From Leptodontidium sp. MPI-SDFR-AT-0119 (taxonomy: Eukaryota > Ascomycota > Leotiomycetes > Helotiales > Leptodontidiaceae), in NCBI GenBank assembly GCA_020726505.1, contig JAHLEZ010000001.1, positions 5,952,001-6,016,000 of the forward strand: DNA of 64,000 nt. Reading direction: 5' to 3'. A program made the translations under genes and the position numbers. The notes under the pieces are model-generated. The model did not search any database, was not told where the DNA came from, and saw only the letters and a program-made list of their open reading frames with translations. Of the stretch, positions 57,055 through 64,000 are shown piece after piece (positions within the stretch are counted from its first letter, which is position 1; each line of letters begins with the position of its first letter).

Positions 57055-58726
57055 TTACAACAGAACAACAACAAGACAACTAACAACCATCAATACAGTA
57101 CTGAGATTATCCGCGGCCCCCAACCTAAACGCCAAACCACCTGACTTCTTCTCATCCCCCATCATTGGCACGCTCTCAACCGTCGGCGTTTGTCGACGAG
57201 GTAAATGCTGGCTCCTTCCACCAATCCGGCCCAGCTGGCCTCTCGAGACCCGTAGGTGTATGTGTCGATGGTGGAGGCAAAGACCAGGAATCTCCATTGC
57301 CAGGCGGATAAGTCCACAGCGCTTCTTCTTGGTAGTCAAACGCCGAGTTCCAGGTAGTTGTTATGGTGCGCGTGGTTGTTTCCTCGGAGATGGTGACGGT
57401 CACCATTGACACCGAAGAGGTGGCTGTTGGAGTCACAGTGGTACTGGATGTATAATCGGGGCAGTGCGCCCAGTATTCCTCTTCTGGGTACATGAACGCA
57501 GACAGCTTCAGACCACATGGTGGAGGTGGGAGCTTGTCTACCGAGTCTGTGATTGTGTGATTTGTGCCCTTGTCAGTAACAGTGACGGTCACTATCGAAG
57601 CGGAGGAGGTGATCGCTGGGGTAGGTTCTGGAGTGACCGTGGTGCTGGACGCGTAATCGGGACAGTGAGCCCAATACGCCTCTTCCGGATATATGAAAGC
57701 GGACAGTTTCAGCCCACAAGGAGGAGGCGGCAGGTCATCGATTGGTGCCGTGATAGTGCGGGTTGTGCTCTTGTCGGTCATGGTGATGGTAACAAGTGAG
57801 ACGGGGGAGGTAATGGCTGGCTGTGGCGCTCGGAGTGGCTCTGCTATCACGGGTCTTGTCTGCTCTTTGACCATAGGCATGGGCCCGACTTCCTCGTGGG
57901 CGGTGTGCATCGGCATGGCGATAGCCTTGACCTTCTCATGGGCCTTGTGCACAGGCATTGCGATGGCCATGAGTTCCGAAGCAGAAAGTTGGGCTTGGTA
58001 GCAGTTGTCTTCGTTGCAGATGAAGGGGGGGGGGGTGGTTGGCAAGGCCGGCGATGTGCTTGATGAACTGGCCAGCGCCACTACGGAAGTTGCGCTAGAT
58101 GCAATTTCCGAAGAAGAGAAAACTTGAGACGCAGATGATTGGGATACATAACTTGCGGTACTCGACGTTGAGATTCCTTGAGAGATAGATGACTGCGACC
58201 CAGAGCTCGCGGTTCTCGATTCCGAAGTCTCTCGAGAGCTTGACACCTGAAATCCAGCGCCAACGGTGCTCGAGGACGACGCTATAGAGCTAGCACCCGC
58301 GTCGCCGGATGTACTTTGAGCTCCCGCAGTCGAATTAGAATCGACGCAAGTGAAGCACGAAAGATCGAATCCCTGGTAGCTGCTCGCCGTGTTCTCTGGA
58401 TCATTTTCTGGCATGAAGCCAACTTGTCTCTGGGTTCCTGTGTGGAGCTCACAAAAAGGAGATTCCCTTTCTTGAGTACGGATGTTGAAGGATTTGCAGT
58501 TTGATCGACCTGCGCATTGTTAAGCACAAGAGACGACAGAGGTGAACTTAGCATCATAGAGGTCCTCGACAAAGTAGTCAAAATTGGTGATGGCACCAGT
58601 TGGGCCACATATCGAGCCAGCTAGAGCTAGGTCTTTGAGGGTGCAGGTCTGGGAGGCTGCTTTTCCAAGAGAGGGAAGAGCAGCGAGGAGGAAAATACCC
58701 GCACTCTTGGTGACTGAGGGAGCCAT
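57055..58726 (-). pseudogene. Secreted PAN/mucin-like GPI-type protein, broken by an in-frame TAA
   Basis: Starts at ATG 58726 with a signal peptide (MAPSVTKSAGIFLLAALPSLGKA). After 68 codons the frame hits TAA at 58520-58522. The same frame continues directly: VVSCA-stop-QCAGRSNCKSFNIR, reading through a cysteine-patterned PAN/apple-like domain that the stop splits. CAA (Gln) to TAA is the simplest explanation. A Ser/Thr-rich stalk follows, then two near-identical ~65-residue units (LPPPPCGLKLSAF, YPEExYWAHCPDY) and a partial third. The frame ends at 57176, while a GPI-like tail (NLSTVLMVVSCLVVVLL) lies in another frame down to 57055; either a one-base indel or a 40-nt intron separates them. 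An intact version would be a cell-surface glycoprotein. Confidence 0.7.
57296..57815 (-). repeat. Tandem coding repeat, two full units and one partial
   Basis: Two units of ~65 codons, each containing LPPPPCGLKLSAF and YWAHCPDY followed by SSTTVTP, plus a shortened third unit (EEALWTYPPG), lie inside the broken PAN/mucin-like gene. Confidence 0.85.
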
Positions 58727-59414
58727 GACGGTTGATGAAGATGAAGAGATTGAATGTGGACTGACGGTTGAAGGATTGTGGGAGCAGGGCAAGACTTATA
58801 TCATAGTTGGATGTCCAAACCGTGTTGAGACTGGTGTATAGAGCATCAAATCTCTGGTGCGTTTAGGGGACTCGCCGTCATCCCGTCGCTCCCAAATATA
58901 CTTATCCATGGTAACTTCCAGATTCGAGGCTTGGGTAGAGGAAATCCATGGTACCGGGCCGGAATGGCCTACCATCGCACACTTGATCCAAAACTTGCCT
59001 GCACTAGCAGTTTCGCATGCACTAAACGTAGGGAAGAATAGGAAGTGATGTAGAAAGTAAAGTGAAACGCCGACATTCAAGTTGTTTGCCTATGAACAAC
59101 ATTATACTGATGGTTCAGTGCTACTCAAGCTACCGCGTTACTCGCAATAACATGTTGGCTACTGATAGCTCAAAATTCCGAGTATATAAAGAACGGCGAA
59201 ATCACGACTAAAAGGGCGTAGCAGGTCTGAGTATTTATCGATTGAACATCGCAGAGTCTCTATGTAGAGCTGCACGACAACTCTACAAATACATTGGTAT
59301 TGGAGTTGTCTAATGCCCTGTCTTAAAACTAGAATCCTATTGCCGCCCATACCCTATAGACACAAACCCCATCTATCTACTGCAACAGAAGAGAAGGTAT
59401 CGAGTGATATCCAT
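58727..59414. other. Intergenic region
   Basis: Upstream of the broken PAN-domain gene; a TATAAG on the minus strand lies about 70 bases before its ATG. The right part is the PHO88 3' region. No gene seen. Confidence 0.45.
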
Positions 59415-60155
59415 TTACTCGTCCTTAACCCCACCACGTCCAGCCTTCTCCGCTGCGGCAATTGACTTCTTGTCCTGGGCTTGGGCAGCTCCTCCTTGGA
59501 GACCGCTCATCAATCCAGCTGGGGCCTTGAATGGTCGCTTCAAATCTCCAGCAGCTGGCTGTCCGAAAAGGTGGATCTTGATCATGTTGCCTTCGAACGC
59601 GCCCTTGAGGGGAATGATGGATTGGATAACTAGTGGGTTGGTGTACTTGAAGTACAGGTGCATGACACCCATCATACCAACGCCCATGAGTTGTGCCTTG
59701 TAGAGAGCCTTCATTTGTGCGACATCGTAAGCGTGGACCGTGGTGGTGATAAGCTTTGGCTCTTCGGTGGATCCCATTTGCGGTTGCTCGACGTATTTGA
59801 GAGTGGTCATGTCTGCAGACAGTCGATATTAGTCAGTCATCTTTTGCCTTGCGCCCATATCCGCAGAGCTTGTCCAATCTCACCCTTCTTCTTATTGATC
59901 TGTAGATGCACGTAGGCATAGACGGAGATGATGATCACGTTCGAGAGGATGTAACCGGCTCGGATCATATTGAGGACACTGGGGTCCTCCATAGGGATCT
60001 TCTTGGAGACTTGCATCATCACAAGGATGATGATCAAGTTGGAACTGCGCAATCACTATCAGTAAGTATATCTGCAAAGATAAAGTGGGTAGTGGTGGAA
60101 GGCGTCGAGGGGCGTCGAGGGGCGTTCCGCACATTTGAGGGCTAATTCCCGCCAT
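59415..60155 (-). CDS. pho88: PHO88/SND3, ER membrane targeting protein
   Basis: Exons 60133-60155, 59884-60044 and 59415-59812, 193 aa; donors GTGCGG and GTGAGA, acceptors GCAG. The spliced start is MAGISPQISNLIIILVMMQVSKK, followed by a second hydrophobic segment (AGYILSNVIIISVYAYVHLQ), INKKKDMTTLKYVE and the conserved LMGVGMMGVMHLYFKYTNPL, QSIIPLKGAFE, KIHLFGQPAAGDLKRPFKAP. Pho88 (Snd3) was first linked to phosphate transport and later shown to be part of the SND route that targets proteins to the ER independently of SRP. The first exon of 23 nt was placed because it restores the family N-terminus. Confidence 0.93.
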
Positions 60156-62424
60156 TGTGAAGGTAATCAATTCAGATCTTGCAGAGTTGCTCTGATAACA
60201 CGGATGAGAAGTCGTAATTAAATGCGACACGAAGACGATGTAGGAGAAGGTCGTGGGATTTCTCTTGCGCGGTGGAAAATGGAAGATCGAAGCAAGAGGT
60301 AGAAGATAGGTCGCGCTCACTAAGTCCACGACGCTATTTATTTTTTGACACTAGGACAGAACAGGACTAGAATTTGGGGCTGATGCGATCTGTTCACAAT
60401 TCTCAGAATTCGGCTCGCTTAGGACCCTTTCCCTTTATTTACCTTACTTGATCCCCGACTAGGTTGTGAGTGATGTGAACATCCACCGGTCTGGTCTGGT
60501 CTGCTCCGGACCAAATCCAACGATATAGCATTTATGAGCGAGAAAAAAGCCCCGGGATTCTGTTCTCCAGAATAACTCGCACCTCTCGAGGAAACCATGT
60601 TACGGGGAAGCCATCATGTGCTGAGCGCCAACCTTACACCAGGGCTTCACCTCGTTCAGTATCGTACTTGAACCACGTCAGAGTTTCTATAAACGATGGA
60701 AGGCCCTTCTGTACAGACCCTAGACCCCCCACTACAAACGGGCATTTCCAGAGTTTCTCATGGTTCCCAAATTCAACTAGATCGTGGACGGCCAGGACTA
60801 GCACTCGCCATCACGCCGGGCCTAGAAGCACTAAATGGAGCTTCAAGCTTGCCGCAAACTTATGCTACCGATTCCTATTTAGAGACCTCTATCGTTTTCT
60901 GCTAATTGCATCCATGGATCATCTCAGGTAGCGTTTTGTAGCTAGATAGACGAGTGCAGACATTTCGCACTTAACAACACCTGTGTGCTAGCAAGCTACC
61001 ACGAGCCCCTCTCTTCAATTGCACTTTGTTTAACGCGAAAAATTTTCCCTTCGGTCACATGACAGCGACTCCCACACCCCGCCTGACTGATCGTTCGGTG
61101 GTCGGAGTATTCCTAGTGTTAAGCGTATTCAGCTTGCGCTGAATATTGTGATCTTTTGGTCCAGTTAACGTAGTTGGTGAGAGCTTAACCTCAGCCGCAT
61201 TACACTTAAGGGCAGATCTAGCGCTAGACCTGAGTCCCTTTCACTCCAAATGATAGGTGTTCCAAAACGATAGGCGATAATGTGCTCCTCGGACCATGGA
61301 AAATTCCTCCAACCTTCGTTTGCAAGAACCCCTTGTAACCATCAAGAACAGTGTTAAAGACATTCGCCGTTAGGATTCCATGTGCCATGTCCCACTATAT
61401 AAACTCTGGTAGGGGGATAGTCCGGCCCAATATGCCAAACAGTATTCGATGAAATGGCGTTGTGGGTAGGGAAGGGTCATTTGAGCTCCTCGTTTCGAGA
61501 AGGAAGGGCAGGCACAATGTGATTCGGATCGTAGATGATCAGTATGCGGTTCTGGTTATTAACCACCCCGACCCATCCTACCCAAGCGTGAATCAGTCAA
61601 GTATCTGTTATTGGCCGGATCTCCCAACCTAGTTCCGTGTTGGTGACGTGAAAAGGGCAAGTCGGTGCTGCGCTGGTCCGTTATCCAAATGGAAAGTCCC
61701 GGTATAAGTAAAGTGTGAAAGTGTCTTGAAATTCTTCATATCCCTGATGGAATTTGCTTGAGCATTATTGTCTTTGTGAGCGAAAGGGAATTGAAACAAC
61801 AAGAAGTTGGACGTTGTTTTGATCAGACGAAAACGCCGGTTTGTAGTACTCAAAGCACCACATTAGCTCGCTCGCTTAATAAAATCAACAAAGCCAGGAG
61901 AAAAGGGGGAGATCTTCGTCGATCAATATCAATGCAGGGATGTTGAGTATGAGCAAATGAGAGGCTGGAGTGGGATTTCATGCATTTTTTCCGCGGGGCA
62001 GATCTAGCGTCACTCGCGTCGCAGAAACCACTCATTGATGGCCACTGATTGGTGCGATAAGGTGTCACTGAGCCAGCCCAGAAAATAATTTGACGGACCC
62101 GTTATCGGGATGCATCATCAACACTGTCTGTGCAGGTGCTTCTCCGACTCCATGGACTTGCAATCCACTGCCTAGTGGGGGGAGAGGTGCGTTATTATAT
62201 TTGTCTTATATGATTGAGATATATCAGTTTTGGTTCGAACGGTTCCTTCGTTACATTCCTTCCATTAAGTTCATTCAAGAAGTGGACTTCGATTACATCG
62301 ACTGCGCGATTGTTCTTTCCAGCCATCGCCACTACGACCCCTCTATTGTTCCACAAGAAGAGCAAATCCCGAGAAAACAACAAAAGGTAACTCCTCCACG
62401 ACTGGGTTGAAGATCAATTCGACC
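60156..62424. other. Intergenic region, 2.3 kb
   Basis: Between the divergent PHO88 (-) and siroheme synthase (+) genes. Small plus frames at 60668-60931 and 62090-62410 have no domain. No RNA gene is recognised. The sequence is not obviously repetitive. Confidence 0.45.
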
Positions 62425-64000
62425 ATGGCGACAGTTTCCCTCCTGACGTCAATTGATGCTACGGCACATATCCACCTCGTCGTGGGCTCGAATCCTCTTG
62501 CAGCAGCACGATGCGCCAAATCACTCGAAGTCGGCGCAAAGCCCCTTCTTATTGCCCCCGAAACGGCAGAGCTACACTATGCCTTGCAGAAGAGGATAGA
62601 TAATGGGGAGGTAAAATGGCTTAAGAAAACATTCGAGGACGAGGATGTGCTGCGACTAGGGAGGGACGAGATCAATGGTGTCGTAGACGCCGTTTTTGTC
62701 ACTCTTTCTCCAAGGGACCTATTGAGTAGATCAATCGACGACCTTTTGCCAGGGCATAGCTGACGGGAGCAGGCTCACATATATCGAGACTCTGCCTTCG
62801 AAATCGAATACCTGTTAATGTAGCAGACTCTCCCTCCCTCTGCACTTTCAGTCTCCTGAGCACACATACCGACGGCCCCCTCCAAATCGGCGTAACGACC
62901 AACGGACGAGGCTGCAAACTCTCCTCTCGAATCCGACGAGAAATCGCCTCTTCACTCCCTCTAAACCTAGGCGCAGCTTGTGCACGTCTCGGTACAATCC
63001 GCAAACGAATCCAAGAAGAAGACCACCTCAACCATCTCGCACTCACGGATAGCCTCGAGGATGACTCTACAGACCAAACATCTGCATTCAACGCTCTAGT
63101 AACTGAAGCAGACCTCGATGCCGCGAAGAGCAGACGTATACGCTGGCTCTCACAAATCTGCGAATACTGGCCCCTCCGCCGCCTCGCAAACATTACAGAC
63201 ACAGACGTCGACTCAGTGCTAAAATCCTACGCCGCAAACCCAACGACTTCCACACCACTCGACACCGCACATCTCGACCACGTCGAAAAGAGAGGTCGCA
63301 TAATCCTAGCAGGCAGCGGCCCCGGTCATCCGGATCTCTTAACACGAGCAACCCACAAAGCAATCCTCAGCGCTGACATAGTCCTCGCCGATAAACTCGT
63401 GCCCTCTGGCGTACTAGACTTAATCCCCCGCCGAATACCCGTTCACATCGCCCGCAAATTCCCCGGCAATGCCGAGCTTGCGCAGGAAGAACTTCTCTCT
63501 CTCGGTCTAGCAGGCCTGCAGGCCGGAAAGACAGTATTGCGTTTAAAGCAGGGCGATCCGTACATCTACGGGCGTGGAGGCGAGGAGTTCGAGTATTTCC
63601 AGAAAGAGGGGTATGCAGATCGAATTTCGGTCTTGCCGGGCATAACGAGTGCGTTGAGTGCACCACTTTTCGCGCATATTCCTTCTACGCAGAGGGGTGT
63701 GAGCGATCAAGTCTTGATCTGTACGGGGACGGGGAGGAAGGGGAAGCCGAGCGTGCCACCTGAGTATGTGGATACGAGGACGGTGGTTTTTTTGATGGCA
63801 CTCCATCGTATTTCGGGGTTGGTTGCTGATCTTACGACATATGACTCTGTGGATGCGAAAGTTGTGAGGGAGGATAAGACCGTTGATGAGAGTAGGAGGT
63901 TGTGGCCGAAAACCACACCTTGTGCTGTTATTGAGCGAGCTAGTTGTCCTGATCAGAGGGTTATTAGGACGACGTTGGAGTTTGTAGGAGCGGCTATTGA
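62425..64000 (+). CDS. Bifunctional siroheme synthase (Met8-like plus SUMT), partial at right edge
   Basis: Exons 62425-62725 and 62773 onward; the gene runs off the window. The 47-nt intron has an unusual GTAGAT donor, a GCTGAC branch and GCAG acceptor; splicing gives RDLLS-SHISRLCLRNRIPVNVAD. Without it the frame stops at 62761. The N-terminal Rossmann half (HIHLVVGSNPLAAARCAKSL) and CKLSSRIRREIA resemble Met8-type precorrin-2 dehydrogenase/ferrochelatase. The C-terminal half (RIILAGSGPGHPDLLTRA, ADIVLADKLV, RLKQGDPYIYGRGGEE) is uroporphyrinogen-III C-methyltransferase, as in yeast Met1. Together they make siroheme, the cofactor of sulfite and nitrite reductases. The start is at MATVSLLTS; the upstream in-frame TTG is not used. 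Confidence 0.93.

Overview
The window looks like nuclear chromosomal DNA of a filamentous ascomycete (Pezizomycotina, possibly Leotiomycetes; the class is a guess from protein resemblance). Evidence: about 26 loci on both strands at roughly one per 2.5 kb; genes interrupted by short introns (mostly 45-75 nt) with GTATGT/GTAAGT-like donors and CTRAC-like branch sites; and fungal protein types such as a CYS3-type bZIP, an SSN3/CDK8 kinase, a DIM-5 histone methyltransferase, RXT2, SGF73, a fused siroheme synthase and a CE15 glucuronoyl esterase. I saw no operons, ribosome binding sites, CRISPR arrays, rRNA genes or convincing tRNA genes. Exon boundaries were worked out by hand from frame, splice motifs and family resemblance; nothing was searched against a database.

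Layout. 0-10 kb: the 3' part of a leucine-rich-repeat gene, a pICln homologue, a small conserved protein, the six-exon complex III subunit QCR10, and a LYAR-type zinc-finger protein. 11.2-14.4 kb: a sharply GC-rich block holding an apparently intact Crypton-type tyrosine-recombinase transposon. 14.6-26.3 kb: derlin, a short-chain dehydrogenase, a conserved fungal protein of unknown function, a 3.4 kb gene-poor stretch, a Baeyer-Villiger-type monooxygenase and a class I glutamine amidotransferase. 27-34.3 kb: CYS3, a long gene-poor region with a G-poor imperfect repeat, GTP cyclohydrolase II and the complex II assembly factor SDHAF3/ACN9.

35-38 kb: an SRPK-like kinase locus interrupted by an in-frame TAG, next to a secreted glucuronoyl esterase. 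39.7-56.6 kb: a mitochondrial PPR-like protein, then a run rich in transcription and chromatin genes: RXT2 (Rpd3L deacetylase), a small membrane protein, SGF73 (SAGA), an otubain deubiquitinase, SSN3 (Mediator kinase) and a DIM-5-type H3K9 methyltransferase. 57-64 kb: a secreted PAN/mucin-like protein broken by an in-frame TAA, PHO88/SND3, and the 5' part of siroheme synthase running off the right edge.

Functional links are modest. CYS3 (sulfur regulation) and siroheme synthase (sulfite and nitrite reductase cofactor) belong to connected physiology. QCR10 and SDHAF3 both serve the respiratory chain. The most notable items are the Crypton with its candidate recombination ends, and two otherwise well-preserved genes each disabled by one stop codon that fits a CpA to TpA change.
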